Shown here piece after piece: positions 1 to 9,910 of a stretch of DNA of 64,000 bases. Position 1 is the stretch's first letter, and the number at the start of each line of letters is the position of its first letter. This stretch comes from Eurosta solidaginis (lineage: Eukaryota; Arthropoda; Insecta; Diptera; Tephritidae). Below the pieces are notes generated by a model. That model was not told the origin of the DNA. It worked only from the letters and a program-made list of their open reading frames with translations, and did no database searches. The stretch lies in contig NW_027137022.1 of the NCBI RefSeq assembly GCF_040869045.1, forward strand, positions 124,001 through 188,000, written 5' to 3'. A program made the translations under genes and the position numbers.

Positions 1-1680
1 ACCCATATTGTTCAAACGCATTCTAGAGTCACCCCTGGTCCACTTTTATAACGATATTCCGAAAAGGCGTCCACATATAGAACTAAGACCCACTCCCTTT
101 TAAAACACTTATTAACACCTTTCGTTTGATACCCATATCGTATAAACAAATTCTAGAGTCGCCCCTGGTCCACCTTTATGGCGATATTTCGAAAAGGCGT
201 CCACCTATAGAACTAAGGCCCACGCCCTTTTAAAATACTCATTAACCCCTTTCATTTGATACCCATATCGTACAAACGAATTCTAGAGTCACCCCTGGTC
301 CACGTTTATGGCGATATCTCGAAAAGGCATCCACCTAGAGAACTAAGGCCCACGCCCTTTTTAAAATACTCATTAACACCTTTCATTTGATACCCATATA
401 GTACAAACAAATTCTAGAGTCACCCCTGGTCCACGTTTATGGCGATATCTCGAAAAGGCGTCCACATATAGAACTAAGGCCCACTCCTTTTTTAAAATAC
501 TCATTAACACCTTTCAGTTGATACCCATATCGTACAAACGCATTCTAGAGTCAACCCTGGTCCACTTTTATAACGATATTCCGAAAAGGCGTCCACCTAT
601 AGAACTAAGGCCCACTCCCTTTTAAAATGCTTATTAACACCTTTCATTTGATACCCATATAGTACAAACAAATTCTAGAGTCACCCCTGGTCCACGTTTA
701 TGGCGATATCTCGAAAAGGCGTCCACACATAGAACTAAGGCCCACTCCTTTTTAAAATACTCATTAACGCCTTTCATTTGGTACCCATATCGTATAAACA
801 AATTCTAGAGTCGCCCCTGGTCCACCTTTATGGCGATATTTCGAAAAGGCGTCCACCTATAGAACTAAGGCCCACGCCCTTTTAAAATACTCATTAACCC
901 CTTTCATTTGATACCCATATCGTACAAACGAATTCTAGAGTCACCCCTGGTCCACGTTTATGGCGATATCTCGAAAAGGCATCCACCTAGAGAACTAAGG
1001 CCCACGCCCTTTTTAAAATACTCATTAACACCTTTCATTTGATACCCATATAATACAAACAAATTCTAGAGTCACCCCTGGTCCACGTTTATGGCGATAT
1101 CTCGAAAAGGCGTCCACATATAGAACTAAGGCCCACTCCTTTTTTAAAATACTCATTAACACCTTTCATTTGATACCCATATCGTACAAACAAATTCTAG
1201 AGTCACCCCTGGTCCACCTTTATGGCGATATTTCGAAAAGGATTCCACCTATAGAACTAAGGCCCACGCCATTTTAAAATACTCATTAACACCTTTCATT
1301 TGATACCCATATCGTACAAACAAATTCTTGAGTCACCCCTGGTCCACTTTTATGGCGATATCTCGAAAAGGCGTCCACCTATAGAACTAAGGCCCACGCC
1401 CTTTTAAAATACTCATTAACACCTTTCATTTGATACCCATATCGTACAAACAAATTCTAGAGTCACCCCTGGTCCACCTTAATGGCGATATCCCGAAAAG
1501 GCGTCCACCTATAAAATTATGGCCCACGCCCTTTTAAAATACTCATTAACACCTTTCATTTGATACCCATATTGTACAAACGCATTCTAGAGTCACCCCT
1601 GGTCCACCTTTATGGCGATATCCCTAAATGGCGTCCATCTATAGAACTATGGCCCACTTCCTCTTAAAATACTCTTTATT
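1..1680 (+). repeat. 130-bp satellite array inside a DINE-1/Helentron-like element (copy A)
   Basis: About 13 head-to-tail monomers of 130-131 bp. The conserved block TTCTAGAGTCACCCCTGGTC recurs at 20-21, 150-151, 280-281 and about 411. Other landmarks in each unit are ATTTGATACCCATAT, GGCGATATCTCGAAAAGG and GAACTAAGGCCCAC. By comparison with the single compact element at 54,262-55,587, this is the expanded internal repeat of that element and reads in the same direction; its 5' part is outside the window. Monomer variants (for example ACGTTTATGG versus CTTTTATAAC) recur in the same order, which suggests higher-order amplification. I see no coding content. Confidence 0.92.
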
Positions 1681-1831
1681 ACCTTCCATTTGATACACAT
1701 GTCATACAAACACATTCCAGGGTTACCCTAGGTTCTTTTTACAACATGGTGATTTTCCCTTACTGTGTCTCCACAGCTCTCAACTGAGTATGTAATGTTC
1801 GGTTACACCCGAACTTAGCCTTCCTTACTTG
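1681..1831 (+). mobile_element. 3' terminus of DINE-1/Helentron-like element (copy A)
   Basis: The last decayed monomer runs into CTCAACTGAGTATGTAAT, then a hairpin at 1,797-1,814 (stem GTTCGG/CCGAAC, loop TTACAC), and ends with TTAGCCTTCCTTACTTG about 17 bases after the hairpin. The same terminus recurs at 8,272-8,411, 39,250-39,390, 39,777-39,890 (inverted), 41,223-41,350 (inverted) and 55,440-55,587. A hairpin close to a fixed 3' end is typical of Helitron-class elements. Assigning it to the DINE-1/Helentron type is an inference from the whole layout. Confidence 0.7.
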
Positions 1832-2064
1832 TTTATTTTATATTTATCAACAATTGTTTTTGTTTTTATCGGCCTATTGATAAATCATTCAAGGTTCGAA
1901 TCGAGCTCAAGGCCAGAACAATAATTTTTTCTAATGATAATTATTGTTATTTTTTAATTTTTCTAAATTTGATTAGATTTAAATATAGTTGGTACAAAGG
2001 AATAGAAGTAGCAAATTTGCCAGTCAAACAAACCACCGCTGTAAATATATATATTTTATATTTA
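1832..2064. mobile_element. Fragment of ribozyme-type retroelement lacking the ribozyme (copy A)
   Basis: From 1,888 the sequence matches the start of the element at 8,468 (GGTTCGAATCGAGCTCAAGG and the AT-rich run after it). Near 1,970 it switches to the reverse complement of 9,118-9,195, ending at ACCACCGCTGTA. The hammerhead-bearing centre found at 8,604-8,671 is missing. The copy therefore looks like a deletion or fold-back product between inverted segments of the element seen whole in copy B. Confidence 0.6.
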
Positions 2065-2225
2065 TCTTAAAAATCGTTTAGGTGTGTAGATCTGTTCACT
2101 ATATATTTCTTATCTTATACATCCGATTATTCGGAGATTACGAACGGGATAAGATTATTGTTCAGCCCCATTCATGAAAGGTGTGAAGTCTTCGGCACAG
2201 CCGAAGACAGTCCCGTTCTTACTTG
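2065..2225 (+). mobile_element. 3' terminus of a second Helentron-like family (copy A)
   Basis: A perfect hairpin at 2,188-2,208 (GTCTTCGGC, loop ACA, GCCGAAGAC) is nested inside an outer pair GAACGGGA (near 2,143) and TCCCGTTC (near 2,210). The segment ends CTTACTTG at 2,225, the same last eight bases as the other Helentron-like family at 1,831. Nothing here codes for protein. It is duplicated at 9,287-9,447. The assignment rests only on the hairpin and shared end. Confidence 0.5.
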
Positions 2226-2690
2226 TTTTAATTTGGTTATGTTTATGGATAGCTAGGCTATAAATCAACATAAAATGTAAAGCATGGGTAAACGTGGGCA
2301 ACTGTCAAAAGTCACGATGAACTTTAAAAAAAAATTTTTCACCATATTTTATTTTTCAATTATTTTAAGTTAAACATACACATAATATTAAAAACATATT
2401 CCATATTCTTCAAAAAACGAGGTTTGCAGAAATATATAATACATCATACCTTTTCCTGTAACGTATAACATTAAAATCAATTTGAATGTGATGATGGGAA
2501 CGGGCTTAACATGGACGTCCGTCAAAACTATAAAGTTTGTGATGTAAAAAAATTATTTCATATCTAATATATAAAATTCTTCTGTCACGGTTTTAGAGGC
2601 TGAACTCCTCCGAAATGGCTGAACCGATTCTCATGAAATTTTGTGAGCATATTGGGTATGTCTGAGAATCGGCCAACGTCTACCTCTTTT
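2226..2690. other. AT-rich spacer and start of a dispersed repeat (copy A)
   Basis: The first part is AT-rich with no open frame or RNA gene that I can support. From about 2,570 a conserved block appears (ATATATAAAATTCTTCTGTC, then a stretch containing CCGATTCTCATGAAATTTTG) that leads directly into the diverged satellite. It is repeated at 9,448-9,910. I read it as the 5' block of the element that contains the diverged satellite, but it has no identifiable terminal structure. Confidence 0.4.
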
Positions 2691-3790
2691 TCGCTAAGTG
2701 TCTAGGGTCTTGAGACCAAAACGTGGACCCGGGTACCCCTAGAATGTGTTTATACAAAATGGATATCACATGAAAGCTGTTTATGAGTGCTATAGTACAG
2801 GATAATTTTCATACCACTGGGTGACTAGGGTCTCGAGATATAGGCCAAAACGTGGACCCGGATACCCCTAGAATGTGCTTGTACAATATGAATGTCAAAT
2901 GAAAGCTGTTGATGAGTGCTATAGTATAGGATAATTTTCATGCAACTGGGAAGCTAAGGTCTCGAGATATAGCCCAAAACGTGGACCCGGGTACCCCTAG
3001 AATGTGTTTATACAATATGGATATCAAATGAAAGCTGTTGAGGAGTGCTATAGTATAGGATAATTTTCATACAACTGGGAGGCTAGAGTCTCGACATATA
3101 GCCCAAAACGTGTACCCGGGTACCCCTAGAATGTGTTTATACAATATGGATATCAAATGAAAGCTGTTGCTGAGTGCTATTGTGCAGGATAAGTTTCATA
3201 CAACTGGGAGGCTAGGGTCTCGAGATATAGCCCAAAACGTAGACCCGGATAGAATGTGAAATTGAAGCTGTTGATGTATGCTTTAGTACAGAGTAAGTTT
3301 TACACAGCTGGGTGACTACGGTCTCGAGATATAGGCCAAAACATGGACCCGGATATACCTAGAATGTGTTATATATTATGGGTATCAAATTGAAGCTGTT
3401 GATGTGTGCTATAATACAGAGTAAGTTTTACACCGCTGAGTGACTAGGGTCTCGAGATATAACCCAAAACGTAGACCCGGATAGAATGTGAAATTGAAGC
3501 TGTTGATGTATGCTTTAGTACAGAGTAAGTTTTACACAGCTGGGTGACTACGGTCTCGAGATATAGGCCAAAACATGGACCCGGATATACCTAGAATGTG
3601 TTATATATTATGGGTATCAAATTGAAGCTGTTGATGTGTGCTATAATACAGAGTAAATTTTACACCGCTGAGTGACTAGGGTCTCGAGATATAGGCCAAA
3701 ACATGGACCCGGATACCCCTAGAATGTGTGTGTATTATGGATATCAAATGAAAGCTGTTGCTGAGAGCTCTAAAGTACATTGTGATATTC
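2691..3790 (-). repeat. Diverged 129-130-bp satellite, subfamily B (copy A)
   Basis: Tandem units marked by GTCTCGAGATATAGCCCAAA near 2,830, 2,959, 3,088 and 3,218, then shorter units of about 100 bp. They also share CCCCTAGAATGTGTTTATAC and ATATCAAATGAAAGCTGTTG. Aligned against the reverse complement of the first satellite, the landmarks fall in the same order (CGAGATAT, GTGGACC, TAGAAT, GTACAATATGG, TATCAAATGAAAG, GTT.ATGAGT), so this is a diverged relative in the opposite orientation. Copy A carries about 230 bp more than copy B because one pair of units near 3,225-3,440 is repeated at 3,455-3,665. Confidence 0.85.
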
Positions 3791-4842
3791 GATTTAGTCG
3801 CACCAACCTGGCAAAACTGATAAATATGTATGCGAAGCCGAAATAAAGGCAAGAATTAATAATACCCACATACATATTTACATACGTCCTATTCGATTTG
3901 CCTGAAATTTCGTATATAAATTTGCCTATATTAGTATTTACGATGCTTTTTTCCGGGAAGTATACCAGAGACGGACTGGGACTGGGATTAGGACTAGGAC
4001 TGGGACTGAGACTGAGACTCGGAGTGGGACTGGGACTGAGACTCGGAATAAGAGATGAAGAAGAAGGAGAAAAACTGGAGAGAAGAGAAAAGATAAAGAG
4101 AGAAGGAGACTGAGAAAGAGATATAATGAGACGAAGATGGAGATGGAGCGAAAAAGACGAAGGGAGGAGTGAATAAAAAGATTAGGGGTAGGGCAGATTT
4201 AGACGGAAAAAGCTTATTAAAATATATGCAGCTAGGCCAAATTTAGGGCAGAACAACGTCTGTCGGGTATGCTAGTAATATGTATAATTTTTTGATGTTA
4301 TAGTCTAGTTTGGTCCTTAAACTATTGATTAAAATAAAAAAGCATGCCAGTAGCGACAACGAAAAAAAAACATTTTTATTCACAGTTGTTCTACGATTTT
4401 CCACAGTGCTTCGGTTTGGAATAAAGACATTCTTTCGCGAAACGAAATCGACGCACACACGCACGTTAATATTTTGTCCTAACGGGCAGGAAATTTCGCA
4501 CAGTACACTTTATTATGCCGTTAATAGTTTTTATTAAGTTTTTTATATGGCTTCGGTTGAGCCCCCAAATGTAAAAAACAGTAAGTTTATTGATATCATA
4601 TTTCATGAGCAAATTAGTATTCAATACAAAAATTCACGGTATGGATATAATTGAAGTTTAAATAGTTAAATCAACTTAAATAAAATAGGTAGGTTTATTG
4701 ACAACGATCAACTTTACAACTTTCAACCGATCAACGTTCTGTTGAGTCACGACTTGACGACTGACTTCCTCTCTTCTGATGTTACTCCGTTTTACCTCAT
4801 CTAATGGGAGCATTGGAGAGTTGCCACACTTCCCTTTTACAA
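3791..4842. repeat. Spacer with GGACTG microsatellite (copy A)
   Basis: A degenerate hexamer array of GGGACTG/GAGACT units lies at about 3,972-4,048, followed by purine-rich sequence (GAAGAAGGAGAAAAA and similar) to about 4,170. The array gives a short Gly-Leu-rich open frame at 3,898-4,113 that starts at a TTG and has no domain, so I do not call it a gene. The rest (4,170-4,842) is noncoding with several poly-A tracts. The block is present only in the two copies of the tandem duplication (second at 10,790-11,833). Confidence 0.6.
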
Positions 4843-6240
4843 ATATATAACACAAAAAATTAAAATATTAAAAAAAAAAATACTTATAACTAAAATAAAA
4901 TTCAAATACTAAGTTTGTGTGGATGTATATATGTGAATGAAAATTCAGGAATATATGTGTATATTAGACACAGTTTTTATGCTTTAACTGCCTCATCAAG
5001 AAAATTAATAAAATTTATGCAAAACCAAAGATCAAAAATGAAATGGGGCTGAGTACTAGGTGTTTCCAAAGAAAAATTTCAAGTGTATTCCAATAATATG
5101 TACAGAACGCAAAAAAAACTTAAATGTTTACAAAAACTCCAACGGAAAACCAAGGTAATATACATACGTGTGTATCTTAAAGATAAAAGAAAATCAAATC
5201 CCAATAACGGAAATGAGAATGAGATATTAAGTACTATCTATATACCAAAAAGGAAATTTAAAACTATATCAGACAACTGAAATTCAAGAAATGTGCTTGT
5301 ACGTTTGGTTATCTGTATGTACGTATGACATACATTGTATGTATATCCAAAATTCTGATTGAAGTTCTATGTGTGAAAGGTGTATGGTTTATCTCAAATT
5401 CATAAAAGCGAAAAGGTAATAAAACACAAAAATATATAAAAATTAAGAAATGGAAAATGTTTTCCAAAAACCAAAATCAAAAAAAACTATTACGTTTATA
5501 TGTACATATATCAAAAAAAATTTAAATATTAAAAATACTTAAAACTGACATATAATTCATACACTATGTTTGTGTATGCAAACAAAATACAGGCTGCGAG
5601 TGTATGCGAGGGTAGTACCAGAAAATCTGAGACAAAAAAAGATGAAAAGAAATGTTCGTCCGTATCTAACTACTGTCTAGTCAATTTTTGTACTGTCCGC
5701 GGAAGTGTGGCACATCACGCTCACGAGCTAGTCCCTTAGAGTGGATGCCACATCTCCTCTCCTAACTATCGTGGCGACGACTGCAAACTTCAATTACCGG
5801 CAGAGTTGGACTCACGGTAAGGTAGCTTAAATAGCTCGCCACGACCTCCTGCTAACGTCCGTCTTCTAGCTAAGTGTCATACCAGGTACCACTTACTCAA
5901 ATTGCAGGAACCAGAAGAAGGAACCCAGGCATGCACCTCAGCTACTCCTCATCCTTTTGTCATGATGACACTTGTAGAACAGGCGAGCCCAATCGGCGTT
6001 GCCATCATGACGGTCCCTGTCCAGTCTGAAGATGGAAATAAGTATTGGAATCGGAAGGATAAGAAGGTTTAAACAAAAAAATCTAAAGAAGGAAACGTAA
6101 AAAAAATTAAGAAATTTAAAAGCAACAAATAAGAAGTGGTCAAAAGAAAAATGGAAATTTGAAATTTACAACTTAAAATAAGAAATAACTAACTAACTGG
6201 GAAATGAAAAATTGATGTGGCTATTAGCGTTGGGCGCCAT
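4843..6240 (-). mobile_element. Leader of a protein-less LTR retroelement (copy A)
   Basis: This block occurs three times (here, 11,834-13,229 and 61,115-62,546). Immediately before each junction with the TGTTACG boundary there is, on the minus strand, TGGCGCCCAACG (6,228-6,239), which matches primer-binding sites for tRNA-Lys. One base separates it from a minus-strand end CGTAACA. That arrangement is what a 5' LTR plus primer site looks like, with the internal region running leftwards. No gag or pol frame is visible in any copy, so it would be a non-autonomous element or the leader of a truncated one. Confidence 0.5.
6228..6239 (-). other. Putative tRNA-Lys primer-binding site (copy A)
   Basis: The minus strand reads TGGCGCCCAACG, the first 12 bases of the classical tRNA-Lys1,2-type primer site, one base inside an LTR-like end CGTAACA. 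The same 12 bases lie at 13,217-13,228 and 62,534-62,545. Confidence 0.5.
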
Positions 6241-6398
6241 TGTTACGTGGCTGGCTGTTTGGAGTGGTGAGGAGTGGCGGCAAGCAGGTATGCTTGCATC
6301 ACAGGCTAGCTCGACGCCTTGGGCGGGTTATTGCACCACCGTCCTCACCCGAAGCCACATGAGCAAAAAGAGTTCATACCTGCATGATTAGTGAAGAA
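6241..6398 (-). mobile_element. Truncated LTR-like segment (copy A)
   Basis: Starts TGTTACGTGGCTGGCTGTTT and matches 13,230 onward and 62,547 onward. It is cut at 6,398/6,399 by the breakpoint of the tandem duplication, after which the 130-bp satellite of copy B begins. Being on the minus strand, this is the 3' portion of the LTR. Confidence 0.45.
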
Positions 6399-8271
6399 AA
6401 AAAGAACTAAGGCCCACGCCCTTTTAAAATACTCATTAACACCTTTTATTTGATACCCATATTGTTCAAACGCATTCTAGAGTCACCCCTGGTCCACTTT
6501 TATAACGATATTCCGAAAAGGCGTCCACATATAGAACTAAGACCCACTCCCTTTTAGAACACTTATTAGCACCTTTCGTTTGATACCCATATTGTACAAA
6601 CGCATTCTAGAGTCAACCCTGGTCCACTTTTATAACGATATTCCGAAAAGGCGTCCACCTATAGAACTAAGGCCCACACCATTTTAAAATACTCATTAAC
6701 ACCTTTCATTTGATACCCATATCGTACAAACAAATTCTAGAGTCACCCCTGGTCCACTTTTATGGCGATATCTCGAAAGGCGTCCACCTATAGAACTAAG
6801 GCCCACTCCCTTTTAAAATACTCATTAACACCTTTCATTTGATACCCATATAGTACAAACAAATTCTAGAGTCACCCCTGGTCCACGTTTATGGCGATAT
6901 CTCGAAAAGGCATCCACCTAGAGAACTAAGGCCCACGCCCTCTTTAAGATACTCATTAACACCCTTCATTTGATACCCATATAGTACAAACAAATTCTAG
7001 AGTCACCCCTGGTCCACGTTTATGGCGATATCTCGAAAAGGCGTCCACATATAGAACTAAGGCCCACTCCTTTTTAAAATAACTCATTAACACCTTCCAT
7101 TTGATACCCATATCGTACAAACAAATTCTAGAGTCACCCCTGGTCCACCTTTATGGCGATATTTCGAAAAGGCGTCCACCTATAGAACTAAGGCCCACAC
7201 CATTTTAAAATACTCATTAACACCTTTCATTTGATACCCATATCGTACAAACAAATTCTAGAGTCACCCCTGGTCCACTTTTATGGCGATATCTCGAAAG
7301 GCGTCCACCTATAGAACTAAGGCCCACGCTCTTTTAAAATACTCATTAACACCTTTCATTTGATACCCATATTGTACAAACGCATTCTAGAGTCACCCCT
7401 GGTCCACCTTTATGGCGATATTTCGAAAAGGCGTCCACCTATAGAACTAAGGCCCACGCCATTTTAAAATACTGATTAACACCTTTCATTTGATACCCAT
7501 ATCGTACAAACAAATTCTAGAGTCACCCCTGGTCCACCTTAATGGCGATATCCCGAAAAGGCGTCCACCTATAGAACTAAGGCCCACGCCCTTTTAAAAT
7601 ACTTATTAACACCTTTCATTTGATACCCATATTGTACAAACGCATTCTAGGGTCACCCCTGGTCCACCTTTATGGCGATATTTCGAAAAGGCGTCCACCT
7701 ATAGAACTAAGGCCCACGCCATTTTAAAATACCGATTAACACCTTTCATTTGATACCCATATCGTACAAACAAATTCTAGAGTCACCCCTGGTCCACGTT
7801 TATGGCGATATCTCGAAAAGGCGTCCACATATAGAACTAAGGCCCACTCCTTTTTAAAATACTCATTAACACCTTCCATTTGATACCCATATCGTACAAA
7901 CAAATTCTAAAGTCACCCCTGGTCCACCTTTATGGCGATATTTCGAAAAGGCGTGCACCTATAAAACTAAGGCCCACGCCATTTTAAAATACTGATTAAC
8001 ACCTTTCATTTGATACCCATATCGTACAAACAAATTCTAGAGTCACTCCTGGTCCACCTTAATGGCGATATCCCGAAAAGGCGTCCACCTATAGAACTAA
8101 GGCCCACGCCCTTTTAAAATACTCATTAACACCTTTCATTTGATACCCATATTGTACAAACGCATTCTAGAGTCACCCCTGGTCCACCTTTAGGGCGATA
8201 TCCCTAAATGGCGTCCATCTATAGAACTATGGCCCACTTCCTCTTAAAATACTCTTTAATACCTTCCATTT
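6399..8271 (+). repeat. 130-bp satellite array (copy B)
   Basis: About 14 monomers of the same satellite as at 1-1,680. Position 6,455 corresponds to position 1, including the less common monomer variant with ATATTGTTCAAACGCATT. Two runs of monomers contain GGTCCACCTTAATGG (near 7,530 and 8,060), so local amplification differs from copy A. No coding content. Confidence 0.92.
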
Positions 8272-8411
8272 GATACACATATCATACAAACACATTCTAG
8301 GGTTACCCTAAGTTCTTTTTACAACATGGTGATTTTCCCTTACTTTGTCTCCACAGCTCTCAACTGAGTATGTAATGTTCGGTTACACCCGAACTTAGCC
8401 TTCCTTACTTG
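8272..8411 (+). mobile_element. 3' terminus of DINE-1/Helentron-like element (copy B)
   Basis: Same terminus as 1,681-1,831, with the hairpin GTTCGG-TTACAC-CCGAAC at 8,377-8,394 and the end TTCCTTACTTG at 8,411. Confidence 0.7.
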
Positions 8412-8603
8412 TTTATTTTATATTTATCAACAATTGTTTTTGTTTTTATCGGCCTATTGATAAATCATTCAAGGTTCGAATCGAGCTCAAGGCCAGAACA
8501 ATAATTTTTTCTAATGATAATTATTGTTATTTTTTAATTTTTCTAAATTTGAATAATTGTATTTTGTTTTTGGAATAGTAGGTAGACAATTTTTCAGACA
8601 ACC

Positions 8604-8671
8604 TGCCATAGCTGCGCAGATAAGTCCATTTCGAAAGGTGCTAAGCCTTCATCATCAGTACGCTTTAGGCA
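8604..8671 (-). ncRNA. Type I hammerhead ribozyme, copy 1
   Basis: On the minus strand all parts are in order. Stem I 5' strand: TGCC, internal loop TAAA, GCGTA. Core: CTGATGA. One extra T, then stem II GAAGG/CTTTC with one G-T pair. Core GAA, then a two-pair stem III AT/AT around GGACTT. Cleavage-site C, then stem I 3' strand: TGCGC, internal loop AGCTAT, GGCA. The predicted cut lies between 8,619 and 8,618. The short stem III is typical of hammerheads in mobile elements. The unpaired T after CTGATGA is the one departure from the textbook core. Confidence 0.65.
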
Positions 8672-9027
8672 TGCTGCGCTAACCATTTAGCTATACAGCG
8701 GTGGTTTGTTTGACTGGCAAATTTGCTACTTCTATTCCTTTACCAACTATATTTATTCAGTGTTGCGCCGTCTGGTGCAAATCACTGATAATGCTGGATT
8801 TTTGTTTATTGTCAATTACTTTGTTTGACATTCCCAAGTGCTCATGGTTTATTAACAATTGTTTTTATTTTATCGGCCTATTGATAAATCATTCAAGGTT
8901 CGAATCGAGCTCAAGACCAGAACAATAATTTTTTCTAATGATAATTATTGTTATTTTTTAATTTTTCTAAATTTGAAAAATTGTATTTTGTTTTTGGAAT
9001 AGTAGGTAGAAAATTTTTCAGACAACC

Positions 9028-9095
9028 TGCCATAGTTGCGCAGATAGATCCATTTCGAAGGGTGCTAAGCCTTCATCATCAGTACGCTTTAGGCA
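9028..9095 (-). ncRNA. Type I hammerhead ribozyme, copy 2
   Basis: Same fold as the copy at 8,604, but stem II is perfect (GAAGG/CCTTC, loop CTTAGCAC), the stem III loop is GGATCT and the stem I internal loop is AACTAT. Stem I (TGCC/GGCA and GCGTA/TGCGC) and the core CTGATGA...GAA are unchanged. The differences from copy 1 fall in loops or improve a pair, which suggests the structure was maintained. Confidence 0.68.
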
Positions 9096-9286
9096 TGCTG
9101 CGCTAACCATTTAGCTATACAGCGGTGGTTTGTTTGACTGGCAAATTTGCTACTTGTATTCCTTTGTACCAACTATATTTAAATCTAATCAAATTTAGAA
9201 AAATTAAAAAATAACAATAATTATCATTAGAAAAAATTATTGTTCTGGCCTTGAGCTCGATTCGAACCTTGAATGTTTTAAATTTA

Positions 9287-9447
9287 TCTTAAAAATCGTT
9301 TAGGTGTGTAGATCTGTTCACTATATATTTCTTATCTTATACATCCGATTATTCGGAGATTACGAACGGGATAAGATTATTGTTCAGCCCCATTCATGAA
9401 AGGTGTGAAGTCTTCGGCACAGCCGAAGACAGTCCCGTTCTTACTTG
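9287..9447 (+). mobile_element. 3' terminus of a second Helentron-like family (copy B)
   Basis: Matches 2,065-2,225. Hairpin GTCTTCGGC-ACA-GCCGAAGAC at 9,410-9,430, outer pair GAACGGGA/TCCCGTTC, and end CTTACTTG at 9,447. Confidence 0.5.
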
Positions 9448-9910
9448 TTTTGATTTGGTTATGTTTATGGATAGCTAGGCTATAAATCAACATAAAATGT
9501 AAAGCATGGGTAAACGTGGGCAACTGTCAAAAGTCTCGATGAACTTTAAAAAAATTTTTTTCACCATATTTTATTTTTCAATTATTTTAAGATAAACATA
9601 AACATAATATTAAAAACATATTCCATATTCTTCAAAAAACGAGGTTTGCAGAAATATATAATACATCATACCTTTTCCTGTAACGTATAACATTAAAATC
9701 AATTTGAATGTGATGATGGGAACGGGCTTAACATGGACGTCCGTCAAAACTATAAAGTTTGTGATGTAAAAAAATTATTTCATATCTAATATATAAAATT
9801 CTTCTGTCACGGTATTAGAGGCTGAACTCCTCCGAAATGGCTGAACCGATTCTCATGAAATTTTGTGAGCATATTGGGTATGTCTGAGAATCGGCCAACG
9901 TATACATCTT
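9448..9910. other. AT-rich spacer and start of a dispersed repeat (copy B)
   Basis: Duplicate of 2,226-2,690 with scattered substitutions. I see no gene, RNA or terminal structure. The short minus-strand frame at 9,807-9,992 lies across repeat sequence and is absent from copy A, so I leave it out. Confidence 0.4.

Larger units (their letters stand above)
8412..9286 (-). mobile_element. Tandem hammerhead-bearing retroelement (Penelope-like/retrozyme type)
   Basis: Two direct copies of a unit (about 8,440-8,765 and 8,860-9,195) share GGTTCGAATCGAGCTCAAG, a long AT-rich run, TTTTTGGAATAGTAGGTAGA, the ribozyme region and CAGCGGTGGTTTGTTTGACT. They are separated by a linker containing TGTTGCGCCGTCTGGTGCAA. 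The ribozymes are 424 bp apart. Downstream, about 9,198-9,275 is the reverse complement of the first part of the second unit. Tandem terminal repeats with type I hammerheads and an inverted end copy are known for Penelope-like elements, and tandem hammerhead repeats for animal retrozymes. No reverse transcriptase frame is present, so it is non-autonomous. Confidence 0.6.

Noticed and set aside
3898..4113. 71-codon Gly-Leu-rich frame, also at 10,889-11,104
   Set aside because: It is the translation of the GGACTG microsatellite and adjoining purine-rich sequence, begins at TTG, and exists only because the segment is duplicated.
5083..5280. Lysine-rich frame shared by copies A and B (second at 12,087-12,269)
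   Set aside because: It is AT/A-rich, lacks any domain, and the third dispersed copy near 61,350-61,530 breaks it.
8640..8700. tRNA-like A box (TAGCTAAATGGTTAGCGC, minus strand) suggesting a tRNA-derived SINE
   Set aside because: The same region folds as a complete hammerhead, the B box match is poor, and the tandem plus inverted layout fits a ribozyme-bearing retroelement better. The resemblance may be chance.
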